DNA of 30,098 nucleotides from JANRKF01 sp964519595 (GCA_964519595.1 CAZFJN010000024.1:1-30098); one strand, 5' to 3'. Shown: positions 7,265-15,810, counted from the stretch's first letter. The notes: generated from the letters alone by a model not told the origin. Translations and numbers: made by a program.

Positions 7265-8404
7265 TCAGGAAATTATATTTTTAGTAATTGCTTTAGCGAT
7301 TTGTGAATATAAGTCAGCAATATCATTATTCAAGTATTTGCCATTATTTGCTTTGNNNNNNNNNNNNNNNNNNNNNNNNNNNNNNNNNNNNNNNNNNNNN
7401 NNNNNNNNNNNNNNNNNNNNNNNNNNNNNNNNNNNNNNNNNNNNNNNNNNNNNNNCATTATTTGCTTTGCTATTATTCGCCTTGCCATTATCGGAAGCCT
7501 CGCGAATTGCCTGATCAAGAGGAATTCTTCCTAAAAAATTTACGCCGAATTCCGCCGCCAGCTCTTCGCCGCCGCCGCTGCCAAATATCTCTCCGGACAT
7601 GTTTTCAACAATTCCAGCAATTGCGACATTCAGCTTCAGAAATGTTTTAAGGCATTTCGCCGCGTCAATTACCGCAACAGGTTGCGGAGTAGTGACAATA
7701 ATCGCGCCGGAAAGCGGTGCTTGCTGCGCGAGGCTTAAATGAATATCGCCAGTTCCCGGCGGCATATCAACCAGCAGGAAATCTAATTGTTCCCAGTTGG
7801 TAAAACGCAGCATCTGGGCAAGGCTTTTGCTGATCATTGGACCACGCAGAATCGCTGCCTCCTCGCCGACAATAAGCGCCATTGACATGATTTTTATTCC
7901 ATAAGCCAGCGCCGGCTGCATTTTATTATCAACAATTTCCGGCTTAACATCAGGCAAACCAAGCATATGCGGAATTGAAGGACCATATATATCAGCATCG
8001 AGAATGCCGACTGTTTTGCCAAGCGCGCGCAGAGCATGAGCAAGATTAACCGTAGTTGTTGATTTGCCAACGCCGCCTTTTCCGGAAGCAACAGCGATTA
8101 TTTTGCTAACGCCCTCAACCGGAGTTAAATTCCACTGCGCTGGCTTTGCTTTAGGGACAGCGCCTGAAGAAGGCGTGGCAGTAAATTCTGAAGTGACAAC
8201 TATGCTGATTTTTTCAACGCCAGGAAGTTTGGAAAGCGCCTTTTCGCATTGTTCTTTAAGGCGTAAACCGCGCTCTTTTTCATCAGCCGCGACAGTAATC
8301 ATAAATCCTATATTGGCAGAGCGCACAACAATAGCACTTACACAATCAACATCTTTGCCAATTGCTTGTTCTATAGTTTTCCTGATCTGCTCTGCAGTTG
8401 TCAT
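7265..8404 (-). CDS. mrp: Mrp/ApbC-family P-loop ATPase (Fe-S cluster carrier), interrupted by an assembly gap
   Basis: Mrp/ApbC/Nbp35 ATPases bind and transfer Fe-S clusters in the cytoplasm. The N-terminal MIP18-like domain (about residues 1-75) is followed by the deviant Walker A GKGGVGKS (108-115) and the ILDADIYGPSIPHMLG, LLVDMPPGTGDIHL and IVTTPQPVAV blocks, all family hallmarks. Two oddities stand out. The segment after ENMS reads GEIFGSGGGEE and lacks the CxxC cluster ligands of most Mrp proteins. Near the C-terminus the usual conserved loop is replaced by NN(S/G)KA pentapeptide repeats, in which the assembly has a 100-N gap (7356-7455). The frame is kept across the gap. The protein ends in a normal amphipathic helix. 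It heads a two-gene unit with the protease. Confidence 0.92.
   Translation of the reverse strand: MTTAEQIRKTIEQAIGKDVDCVSAIVVRSANIGFMITVAADEKERGLRLKEQCEKALSKLPGVEKISIVVTSEFTATPSSGAVPKAKPAQWNLTPVEGVSKIIAVASGKGGVGKSTTTVNLAHALRALGKTVGILDADIYGPSIPHMLGLPDVKPEIVDNKMQPALAYGIKIMSMALIVGEEAAILRGPMISKSLAQMLRFTNWEQLDFLLVDMPPGTGDIHLSLAQQAPLSGAIIVTTPQPVAVIDAAKCLKTFLKLNVAIAGIVENMSGEIFGSGGGEELAAEFGVNFLGRIPLDQAIREASDNGKANNSKANNXXXXXXXXXXXXXXXXXXXXXXXXXXXXXXXXXXKANNGKYLNNDIADLYSQIAKAITKNIIS
7356..7455. other. 100-N assembly gap inside mrp repeat
   Basis: Exactly 100 N. The 14 bases before the gap (CATTATTTGCTTTG) are identical to the first 14 bases after it (7456-7469). Removing the N run plus one copy deletes 114 bases, a multiple of three, and leaves mrp in frame. 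This points to two contig ends overlapping in a short tandem repeat rather than to a measured gap. Confidence 0.9.
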
Positions 8405-8512
8405 CTTCTTATCTTTTTGTTTTTATCATTTGCCGATTGAAATTTATGCAAGTTGTCATTAAATGCATTTTATGTTTTTAAAGATGTCATGTTTTATAAT
8501 TCTATGTTACAA

Positions 8513-8655
8513 GCTATAATCGAAGTATAGAAACTATAATCGAAGTTAGAAACTATAATTAGATATAATTAGAAACTAATAATTGGTTAGAAATTATAAT
8601 TGAATTGTAGCTTAAAGACTATGATTGTATTTTTATAAAATTGTATTTTTATAAA
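8513..8655. repeat. AT-rich imperfect repeats in the mrp/hflK divergent promoter region
   Basis: Between the divergent mrp and hflK starts (8405-8682) lie about five degenerate units of roughly 20 bases, each built on CTATAAT followed by GAAGT/TTAG and AGAAA (8513-8597). A perfect 16-base tandem follows, ATTGTATTTTTATAAA twice (8624-8639, 8640-8655). Several TATAAT-like boxes result, so this stretch probably holds promoters for both directions, but no single pair can be assigned. A GAGGG ribosome-binding site precedes the hflK ATG. Confidence 0.7.
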
Positions 8656-8682
8656 GTGAATTAATTTTATCAGAGGGCGCAG

Positions 8683-9864
8683 ATGGCTTGGGGAGATAAT
8701 AACAGCAATAATCAAGGCCCCTGGGGCGGTGGTGGCGGCGGCAATAATGGCGGACCGTGGGGAAATAAACCGTCCGGCGGCGGCAGGCCTCCGCAAGGCC
8801 CTGATCTGGACGAGGCATTGCGTAAAGTGCGCGCGCAGTTGAAAATTATATTAGGCGGTGGTGGTGGCAATAATGGCGGTAACGGCGGCGGAATAAATGA
8901 TAACGGCCTGTTCGGAGGTGACGGCAAACGTGGTTTCTTGCTGATCGTTATGGTTATATTTGTGTTGTGGCTTGCTTCGGGAATGTATCTGGTCAAGTCT
9001 GATGAGCAAGGCGTGGTTATGCGCTTTGGCCAGTATCACCGCACGACATCACCAGGGCTTAATTATCATTTTCCTTATCCTTTTGAAGCTGTTTTGACGC
9101 CGCGCGTTACTGTTGTGAACCGTGTTGAAATCGGCAAGCGTGATGAAAAAAATCAGCGTAATTACAATAGTTCCAACAATATTGATGAAAGGCTGATGCT
9201 AACTGGCGATGAAAATATTGTTGATATTAATTTTGAAGTGCAGTGGCAGATCAGAAACGCCGCGGATTTTCTATTTAATATTCGTGATCCGGAAATGACA
9301 GTAAAAACCACTGCTGAATCAGCAATGCGCGAGATTATAGGACGTACGCCGATTGCGGTTGCGCTGGCAGAAGGCAAGCTGGAAATCGCGCAGGACACTA
9401 AAAATCTACTGCAGCAGACGCTCGATAGTTACAAAGCCGGAATAGAAATTGTCAGCGTTAATCTGCTTGATACTGATCCGCCATCACAAGTTATAGATGC
9501 TTTCCGCGATGTGCAAACCGCCCGCGCGGATATGGAAACAGCGCGTAATCAGGCAGAGGCTTATCGTAATGACATATTGCCGAGAGCGCGCGGTGAAGCG
9601 CAGAAGCTGATCCTTGATGCTGAAGGTTATAAGCAGGAAGTAATAGCGCGCGCTCAGGGTGAGGCTTCGCGTTTTTCAGCGGTTTATAATGAATATAAGC
9701 TGGCCAAGGATGTAACGCAAAAAAGAATGTATCTGGAAACAATGGAAGATATATTATCCGGCATGGATAAAATAATATTAGATGATAAAGGAACGCAGGG
9801 AGTTATGCCTTATCTGCCGCTGCCGGCGTTGAAGAAAAATGGAAAATCTGAGGGACAGCAATGA
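8683..9864 (+). CDS. hflK: FtsH protease modulator HflK
   Basis: HflK is an SPFH/band-7 membrane protein that forms a periplasmic cage with HflC around the FtsH protease and tunes its activity. The 393-residue protein has the typical Gly/Asn-rich cytosolic N-terminus (residues 1-80, with runs of G and N), one membrane segment (about 84-103) and the VKSDEQGVVMRFGQY start of the band-7 domain. A long coiled-coil follows (about 280-365, with NQAEAYRNDILPRARGEAQK). Its stop overlaps the hflC start (ATGA, 9861-9864). The opposite orientation of mrp and the protease keeps a neighbourhood common in alphaproteobacteria. Confidence 0.96.
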   Translation: MAWGDNNSNNQGPWGGGGGGNNGGPWGNKPSGGGRPPQGPDLDEALRKVRAQLKIILGGGGGNNGGNGGGINDNGLFGGDGKRGFLLIVMVIFVLWLASGMYLVKSDEQGVVMRFGQYHRTTSPGLNYHFPYPFEAVLTPRVTVVNRVEIGKRDEKNQRNYNSSNNIDERLMLTGDENIVDINFEVQWQIRNAADFLFNIRDPEMTVKTTAESAMREIIGRTPIAVALAEGKLEIAQDTKNLLQQTLDSYKAGIEIVSVNLLDTDPPSQVIDAFRDVQTARADMETARNQAEAYRNDILPRARGEAQKLILDAEGYKQEVIARAQGEASRFSAVYNEYKLAKDVTQKRMYLETMEDILSGMDKIILDDKGTQGVMPYLPLPALKKNGKSEGQQ

Positions 9865-10754
9865 GATATTTAACCATAAGCCTTGGAATATTTTTCGCTG
9901 TTTTGTTTCTGATCAGCAGCAGCATGTTTGTGGTTAACCAGACACAACAGGCTTTAGTTTTGTCGTTTGGAAAACCGATTCGCGTAGAGCAGAAACCAGG
10001 GCTTAAATTCAAGCTGCCTTTTGTGCAGAATGTTGAGTTTTATGATGCCAGATTGCTTGATTATGATGCTGAATCTAAGGAAGTAATTGCCGCTGATCAG
10101 AAAAGACTGATAGTTGATGCTTTTGTGCGTTACCGCATAACTGATCCGCTGCGTTTTAAACAAACTGTTGGTAGTGAAACGGTAATGAAAAGCCGCCTTA
10201 ATTCTATATTGGAATCAAGCCTGCGGCAGGTAATTGGCGAATTTCCTCTCTCGGCGGTGATTTCTGAAAAACGCGCACAGACCATGAATCAGATTAAAGC
10301 GCTGGTAAATGCACAGACGCGCGGAATTTCAGTAGGAATCGGCAATGAACAGAAAGAGCAGGCGCGTGGCTTTGGCATTGAAGTGGTTGATGTTCGCATT
10401 AAACGCGCTGATCTGCCGCCGGCAAACAGCGAGGGTATTTATAAACGTATGCAGACTGAGCGCGAACGTGAAGCAAAAGAATTCCGTGCCAGAGGCGCAG
10501 AAGACGCGCAGAAAATACGTTCGCAAGCTGATAAGGAACGCACCATAATAATCGCTGAGGCAAAAAAACAATCAGAGATTCTGCGTGGCGAAGGCGATAA
10601 GGAAGCAACAAAAATATTCGCGCAAAGCTTTGGACAAGATGCCGAGTTTTTCGGATTTTATCGCTCGATGCAAGCATATCGCAAATCTTTCAACAAAGAT
10701 GACACCACCATGGTTCTCTCGCCAAAAAGTGATTTGCTGAAATATATGGATTAA
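9861..10754 (+). CDS. hflC: FtsH protease modulator HflC
   Basis: The partner of HflK in the HflKC complex. The 297-residue protein has an N-terminal membrane anchor (about residues 4-23), the band-7 opening VNQTQQALVLSFGKPIR, the FVRYRITDPLRF strand and a charged coiled coil around residues 195-250 (TEREREAKEFRARGAEDAQK). The C-terminal SFGQDAEFFGFYRSMQAY block is diagnostic for HflC. Translation is coupled to hflK by a four-base overlap, with GAGGGA upstream inside hflK. It is followed by a GC-rich repeat and an assembly gap that separate it from the convergent efflux operon. Confidence 0.96.
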   Translation: MRYLTISLGIFFAVLFLISSSMFVVNQTQQALVLSFGKPIRVEQKPGLKFKLPFVQNVEFYDARLLDYDAESKEVIAADQKRLIVDAFVRYRITDPLRFKQTVGSETVMKSRLNSILESSLRQVIGEFPLSAVISEKRAQTMNQIKALVNAQTRGISVGIGNEQKEQARGFGIEVVDVRIKRADLPPANSEGIYKRMQTEREREAKEFRARGAEDAQKIRSQADKERTIIIAEAKKQSEILRGEGDKEATKIFAQSFGQDAEFFGFYRSMQAYRKSFNKDDTTMVLSPKSDLLKYMD

Positions 10755-10756
10755 CG

Positions 10757-10915
10757 CCCTCTCCCTGACCCTCTCCCNNNNNNNNNNNNNNNNNNNNNNN
10801 NNNNNNNNNNNNNNNNNNNNNNNNNNNNNNNNNNNNNNNNNNNNNNNNNNNNNNNNNNNNNNNNNNNNNNNNNNNNNCCCTCTCCCTGACCCTCTCCCGC
10901 AAGCGGCAGAGGGGA
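10757..10915. repeat. CCCTCTCCC-type palindromic repeat with an internal 100-N gap
   Basis: The run CCCTCTCCCTGACCCTCTCCC occurs immediately before the N run (10757-10777) and again directly after it (10878-10898). After the second copy a hairpin forms (CCCTCT...AGAGGG, 10890-10913, with a CCG/CGG inner stem). This is the widespread proteobacterial CCCTCTCCC repeat placed between two convergent genes, where it could act as a bidirectional transcription barrier. No U-tract follows on either strand. The 100 N (10778-10877) are probably a placeholder between contigs that end in the same repeat. Confidence 0.75.
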
Positions 10916-10930
10916 AAGTAGCAGTGTTAA

Positions 10931-12151
10931 TCATCCGACTCTTAAGGCCTCTATAGGCTGTAATTTTGCCGCTTTATATGCCGGATATATTCCGCTGGCG
11001 ATTCCTACTCCGGAAGCAACCAGCAATGCTGAGACAACCGCCCAGATGCTGAAATCAACCGGCAAGCCAATCTGGCTGGAAGCAAGCAGGCCAAGTCCAG
11101 CGCCTAGAGACAATCCGATAAGACTTCCGACAAAGGCGATAAAAATCGCTTCCAGCAGAAACTGGCTAAGTATTGCTCTTTCGCTTGCGCCTATTGCCTT
11201 GCGAATTCCTATTTCGCGCGTGCGCTCGGAGACTGTTACCAGCATTATATTCATAATTCCGATTCCGCCGACAATCAGCGATATTGACGCTATCGCCGCC
11301 AGCAGCATTGACATTGATTTTGTTGTATCGCTGGCGATTTTAGTGATCGCGGTTAAGTCAGTTATGGTGAAATTATCACCATCTGTATTTTTAATCCGGA
11401 AACGATCACGCAGAGCGGAACGAATTTCCTCAGCGGCAATAGTTACATAGTCTTTGGCAATTGCCCGCGCATTAATTGACTGCACAATGCTTGAATAGCT
11501 ATTTCCCCACAATTTGCTCTGCGCGGTGGTTATCGGAAGAAAAATAATATTATCCTGATCACGACCATCAAGCGATTGTCCTCGCGCTTCCAGAACGCCG
11601 ATTACCGCAAAGCTGATATTATTAATCAGAATAGTTGTGCCAACACAGGAAAGGCCGCCGCATAGCTCACGCGCTACCGTATTGCCAATTACCATTACTC
11701 TTTTGCCGTTTTGCACATCTTCCGCAGAAAATTCACTGCCTTCAGCCAGCGGCCAGTTACGAATGCGAATTCCATGTTCAGTAGTTCCTACCGCGCCAGC
11801 ATTCCAGTTACTAAGTGAAGAACGTAGTTGAAAATTGCGATAATCAGTAAAAGCCGCCGCATAAGCCACTGACGGTAATTGTCCTAATATCTGTGCATCA
11901 CGAACACTAAACCGCGAGCTGGCTATGCTGCGAACGCCTTTATTGCTTGCTGATCCAGGCGTAACTATCAGCAGATTAGTTCCCAGCTGCCTGATTGCCT
12001 CTGCCACTTTGCGACTGCTTCCTGTTCCAACGGCAACCATTAAAACCACAGAACTAACGCCAATTACAATGCCAAGCATTGCCAGAAACGTCCGCAGACG
12101 ATTAGCTGAAATAGAAATCCAAGCTTCATATATCAAACTGCCTGGCAACAC
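10931..12151 (-). CDS. MacB-type ABC transporter permease (FtsX domain, no ATPase)
   Basis: Inner-membrane component of a tripartite efflux or mechanotransmission system. The 406 residues comprise a first membrane helix (about 18-42, RTFLAMLGIVIGVSSVV), a large MacB-type periplasmic domain (about 45-275) and three C-terminal helices. The C-terminal part carries the family motif IMNIMLVTVSERTREIGIRK and a last segment with GIYPAYKAAKLQPIEALR. Unlike E. coli MacB the nucleotide-binding domain is absent and encoded by the preceding gene. The start is a GTG with AGGA seven bases upstream. The gap to the ATPase gene is 25 bases. It is the last gene of the tolC-macA-ATPase-permease operon. Confidence 0.92.
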   Translation of the reverse strand: MLPGSLIYEAWISISANRLRTFLAMLGIVIGVSSVVLMVAVGTGSSRKVAEAIRQLGTNLLIVTPGSASNKGVRSIASSRFSVRDAQILGQLPSVAYAAAFTDYRNFQLRSSLSNWNAGAVGTTEHGIRIRNWPLAEGSEFSAEDVQNGKRVMVIGNTVARELCGGLSCVGTTILINNISFAVIGVLEARGQSLDGRDQDNIIFLPITTAQSKLWGNSYSSIVQSINARAIAKDYVTIAAEEIRSALRDRFRIKNTDGDNFTITDLTAITKIASDTTKSMSMLLAAIASISLIVGGIGIMNIMLVTVSERTREIGIRKAIGASERAILSQFLLEAIFIAFVGSLIGLSLGAGLGLLASSQIGLPVDFSIWAVVSALLVASGVGIASGIYPAYKAAKLQPIEALRVG

Positions 12152-12176
12152 GCTTTAATCCTCGCTTAAATTAATA

Positions 12177-13028
12177 TTATTTATCAGCATTATTATGCAG
12201 ATTATTATGCAAATTATTATTCGCATTATTATCAGCATTATTATCAGCATTATTATTCTCGTTATTATTCTCGTTATTCTCTGCATTATTGATATTCATA
12301 TCATAAACAATCGCGCCGTCTTTAATCTGCACTAGCCTTTTCGCATGGTTGGCAACGTCATTTTCATGTGTGATTAATATTATGGTCATTCCTGCCTGAT
12401 GCAGATCGGCAAATATTTTCATTATCTCATCACTGGTTGCGCTGTCGAGATTTCCAGTCGGCTCGTCAGCCAGCAATAATTCCGGCTGCATCGCCAAAGC
12501 GCGGGCAATTGCAATGCGCTGCTGCTGTCCGCCGGACATTTGCGAAGGCAGATAATCACGATGTGTTAACAGCCCTATTTTCTCAAGCAATTCCTCTGCC
12601 CGCTGCAAACTTCTGCTGCGACTGATTCCGCTGTAAATCAGCGGCAAGGCAATATTTTCTGCCGCGCTGCGCCTTGACAGCAAATTAAAACCCTGAAATA
12701 CAAAACCGATTGTTGCATTGCGTAAATTCGCCAGCTTTCTGTCATCACATGATGCAACATCACTTCCGGCGAGAATATAGCTTCCGGAAGTAGGACGATC
12801 CAACGCGCCGATTATGTTCATCAGCGTTGATTTTCCAGAACCTGAAGGTCCCATAATCGCCACAAACTCCCCTGCCCTGACTGTTAAATTGATATTGTTC
12901 AGAACGCGAGTTTTAAGGCCTGCCGCCTGCTCGTAATCCTTGCAGATATCGCGTAATTCCAGAACCGGAGCGGATTTATCAACAGAAATTGTTGCGGAAA
13001 TATTTTCAGCCATTGTTAATGCAGACAT
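12177..13028 (-). CDS. MacB/LolD-type ABC transporter ATPase with Asn-rich tail
   Basis: Cytoplasmic ATPase that powers the adjacent FtsX-domain permease. Walker A GPSGSGKST (residues 60-68), Q-loop FVFQGFNLL, signature MSGGQQQR (163-170), Walker B LLLADEPTGNLDS (183-195) and switch His220 (LITHE) are all intact, and the sequence belongs to the MacB/LolD/FtsE clade. The normal domain ends near residue 245. A 38-residue tail rich in asparagine follows (repeats of the kind NNEN, NNAD, NNLH) and is not part of the family. The ATG follows the macA stop by two bases with AGGAGG upstream, so the two genes are tightly coupled. The 283-residue length exceeds the usual roughly 230-250 because of the tail and a short N-terminal extension. 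Confidence 0.94.
   Translation of the reverse strand: MSALTMAENISATISVDKSAPVLELRDICKDYEQAAGLKTRVLNNINLTVRAGEFVAIMGPSGSGKSTLMNIIGALDRPTSGSYILAGSDVASCDDRKLANLRNATIGFVFQGFNLLSRRSAAENIALPLIYSGISRSRSLQRAEELLEKIGLLTHRDYLPSQMSGGQQQRIAIARALAMQPELLLADEPTGNLDSATSDEIMKIFADLHQAGMTIILITHENDVANHAKRLVQIKDGAIVYDMNINNAENNENNNENNNADNNADNNANNNLHNNLHNNADK
12180..12293. repeat. Asn-codon tandem repeat region at the 3' end of the ABC ATPase gene
   Basis: Degenerate 12- and 15-base units built on ATTATTATCAGC and ATTATTATTCTCGTT (plus strand) encode about 38 residues, mostly Asn with Glu, Ala, Asp, Leu and His. All units are multiples of three, so copy-number changes would keep the frame. Confidence 0.85.
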
Positions 13029-13030
13029 TA

Positions 13031-14206
13031 TTAATCCTCCTGCACTGGCAATCCGGTAACAACTATATCTCCTTCTTTTACTTTATCGCTTTTAATCTCA
13101 ATAAGCAGATCATCAGTAGCGCCAATTTCAACCGCTATTTCTTCCAGCTCGCCGTTTTTCCACAGATAAATTGATTTTTTATTATCATTGTCTTCCGAAA
13201 AATCCGACCTTGTTGATTTCCGGCTTTTTTTATTAGAAGAACCGTAAAACAGATTGGAAATTCCGCCGGACGTTTCATAAGGCGGCGTAAAGCGCAAAGC
13301 AGCCGCCGGAACGCGCAAAACATCTTTAACTTCGGAAAGAGTTATTTTTATATTCGCCGTCATTCCCGGAAAAAGCGCGCGGTCTTTATTATCAACCACC
13401 ACCACCACCACATAAGTCACCACGCCGGAAGAATTATTCGGATTAAGATTGATAGTTTTTATAACGCCAGGAAAATCACGATCAGGAAAAGCGTCAACTT
13501 CAAAAACCACTGGCATTCCTTCATGTATTTTGCTGATGTCTGATTCCGGAACATTCATGTCAATTTTCATTACCGTTAAATCCTTGGCAATGCGGAACAG
13601 ATTTGGCGTCTGAAAATTGGAAGCTAAAGTCTGCCCGCTTGCCACTTCCTGCGCGACAATCACGCCATTTATCGGCGATGTTACCTTAGTATAACCAAGA
13701 TTAACCTCATCACGCTCCACCGCTATTTTTGCTGATTCCAGCGAATTCTTGCTGCCAACTAAACTCTGCCAGGCATTTTCCAGCTCAACTTTTGCCACAT
13801 ATTCTTTCGCAACCAGCGTCTTCGTCCGCTCATAATTTTTCTGCGCCAGCTCATAGGAAAGTTGTGAAGTCTCCAGCGCCGCCTTGCTCTGCTTCAATTG
13901 CGTCTGCGCGATGGAAGGATCTATCTCCGCCAGCAACTGCCCTGCCGTTACCTGATCGTTGAGCTTGACATAAAGTTTAGTTATCTGACCAGATACTTGT
14001 GTGCCAATATTCACCTCCTCTTCCGGCGATAATGCTCCGGTTGCGGTTATGATATTGGCAATATTGCCACGCGTCACCACGTCAGTCCGGAAAGGAATAT
14101 CCCCCTCTTCCGGCGCAGAAAATAATTCTTCCCGCAACGCGAATAAAGAAGCCGCGCCAAGAACTGCCAGCAACAATATCCAGAATAGTTTTTTCTTCTT
14201 TTTCAT
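13031..14206 (-). CDS. MacA-like periplasmic adaptor (HlyD/RND membrane fusion protein)
   Basis: Adaptor linking the inner-membrane permease to the outer-membrane channel. The 391 residues comprise a lysine-rich start, one membrane anchor (about 6-26) and a beta-barrel/lipoyl part that begins GNIANIITATGALSPEEEVN and contains GQLLAEIDPSIAQTQL. The alpha-hairpin region is at about 110-165. The second lipoyl half is VTSPINGVIVAQEVASGQT, followed by the membrane-proximal domain (about 290-391). Relative to E. coli MacA (371 residues) there is a small basic Ser/Lys-rich insertion near residues 323-345 (NKKSRKSTRS). It lies between tolC-like and ATPase genes in one operon, and its stop is two bases before the ATPase start. 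Confidence 0.93.
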   Translation of the reverse strand: MKKKKKLFWILLLAVLGAASLFALREELFSAPEEGDIPFRTDVVTRGNIANIITATGALSPEEEVNIGTQVSGQITKLYVKLNDQVTAGQLLAEIDPSIAQTQLKQSKAALETSQLSYELAQKNYERTKTLVAKEYVAKVELENAWQSLVGSKNSLESAKIAVERDEVNLGYTKVTSPINGVIVAQEVASGQTLASNFQTPNLFRIAKDLTVMKIDMNVPESDISKIHEGMPVVFEVDAFPDRDFPGVIKTINLNPNNSSGVVTYVVVVVVDNKDRALFPGMTANIKITLSEVKDVLRVPAAALRFTPPYETSGGISNLFYGSSNKKSRKSTRSDFSEDNDNKKSIYLWKNGELEEIAVEIGATDDLLIEIKSDKVKEGDIVVTGLPVQED

Positions 14207-14238
14207 GAATTTATTTTTATGATTATATTTTTATGAAT

Positions 14239-15738
14239 TTATCTTTGTGGAGTTTTATAAGTAACAATTTCCGCCAGCTCCGGTAATTGTGCATCAGAAT
14301 TAGAGCCAGCTTCAGAACCAGCCTGAGCGTTGCCTTTATTCTTAAGCGCCGATTCAATAGAACGTAAATCAAGCTCGCCAACTGAACGCACCAGATCAAC
14401 CCGCGCCGTCAGAGTATTATAACGCGATGATAACAAACTCTGCAAGGAATTGCGATAGCTCACTTGCGCGCCAAGAACATCAAGAATAGAGCCAATTCCT
14501 TCCTGATAACGCCCGATTGAAACATCCTTAAGCAACCGCGCCGACTCCAGCGACGACTGAACCGTAGAAAGATTAAGCCGCGCCGTATTAAAATTCTGCC
14601 AGCTTCTTAAAACATCCTGCTCAACTCCGCGCTCGGCATTAATAAGCTGCAGACGCTGCGTCTCCAATTGCTTGCGCTCGGCTCGCTCAGAAAATACCGC
14701 CCCAAAACCAGTAAAAATCGGAATGCTGACACTCACGCCAATTGAATCGCTGCGTTCATTACGATGCACAATATCCCAGTCACTATAGCTACTAGCAGCG
14801 CTGGCGGAAATACTCGGCAGATGTCGCCGCTTAGTATTGCGGAAACTATCCTCGGCATTTTTTAAAGAAAGACGCTGCGTTTTGAGATCAATACGCTGCT
14901 GCTTGGCTTTTTCAATCAATTCCAGCACAGCGTTTTTAAAAGGCGGCGCAGTCAGTTGCGGATCATCAAGCTCAGCAACCTTGAATTCGCTAAGCGGCGA
15001 AATTCCCATCTGCTGCGCCAAAGCCGCCCGCGCCAATGTCAACGTATTTTCCGACTGCTCAAGCGCCAGCTTCGCCTGCGAATAGCTGGTTCGCGCCTGC
15101 AACGCATCAGAAAGCGGCACAAGGCCAAGCTGATAACGTGTCTCTGCCGCATCAAGTATTTTCTCCGACAAAGCCAGCGACTCGCGCTCAATCGACAACG
15201 CATTCTGCGCGGTCAGCATCGCGAAATAAGCCTGCAATCCCCCGGCGATAAAACCCTGCAAAGCTGAATCATAGCTCATCCCGGCGGCAATCAGCGTCCG
15301 CTCGGCAATGGCCAGATTCGCCTCACGCCGCCCGAAATCATAAAGAGTCATGCCCGTTGAAACGCTGACACCGCTGCTGCTTGCTATATTATCCTCGCCA
15401 AGAGTTCGTGAACGCGAAGTCCCGGCGCTGACACTGGCCGAAATATCCGGCAGATAAGACATCAGCGTTCCGCCGTAACTATCGGCGCTGGCCAGCAAGG
15501 AAAGATATGATGAACGCGCTTCCGGATTATCGCAGAGAATCGCCACAACCGCAACGCCAAGAGTGATCTCCTGAGTAAGATCCGGCGGCGGCGGACAATG
15601 CGAAGGCTTAAGCCCAGAGCCATAAGCAGCAATCTTGCCGCCAGTTGCGAAAGGATCGCCCGCATCAAAAGCATAGGAAGAAGAGCCAGCCAAAGGCCAG
15701 AGCAAAAAAACCAGAAATAATAAAAACCGCCCAGCCAT
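14239..15738 (-). CDS. TolC-family outer membrane efflux protein
   Basis: A 499-residue outer-membrane channel of the TolC/OEP family and first gene of the efflux operon. The N-terminus is a signal peptide (about residues 1-24, GRFLLFLVFLLWPLAGSSSY). Two repeated coiled-coil OEP units follow. The first contains LGEDNIASSSGVSVSTGMTLYDFGRRE and then ALSIERESLALSEKILDAAETRYQLG. The second has SDSIGVSVSIPIFTGFGAVF and SIGRYQEGIGSILDVLGAQVSYR. The C-terminal end (about 465-499) is a polar low-complexity tail. The 33-base gap to macA and shared orientation support one transcript. It starts about 70 bases from the heptamer array, divergent from the PHO-controlled region. Confidence 0.93.
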   Translation of the reverse strand: MAGRFLLFLVFLLWPLAGSSSYAFDAGDPFATGGKIAAYGSGLKPSHCPPPPDLTQEITLGVAVVAILCDNPEARSSYLSLLASADSYGGTLMSYLPDISASVSAGTSRSRTLGEDNIASSSGVSVSTGMTLYDFGRREANLAIAERTLIAAGMSYDSALQGFIAGGLQAYFAMLTAQNALSIERESLALSEKILDAAETRYQLGLVPLSDALQARTSYSQAKLALEQSENTLTLARAALAQQMGISPLSEFKVAELDDPQLTAPPFKNAVLELIEKAKQQRIDLKTQRLSLKNAEDSFRNTKRRHLPSISASAASSYSDWDIVHRNERSDSIGVSVSIPIFTGFGAVFSERAERKQLETQRLQLINAERGVEQDVLRSWQNFNTARLNLSTVQSSLESARLLKDVSIGRYQEGIGSILDVLGAQVSYRNSLQSLLSSRYNTLTARVDLVRSVGELDLRSIESALKNKGNAQAGSEAGSNSDAQLPELAEIVTYKTPQR

Positions 15739-15810
15739 AAAACCCAGAAAACCAAGAATTTACCGGCTTATCCTAAACGATGTTAATTAAAATTCAGTTA
15801 TAAAACCAAG

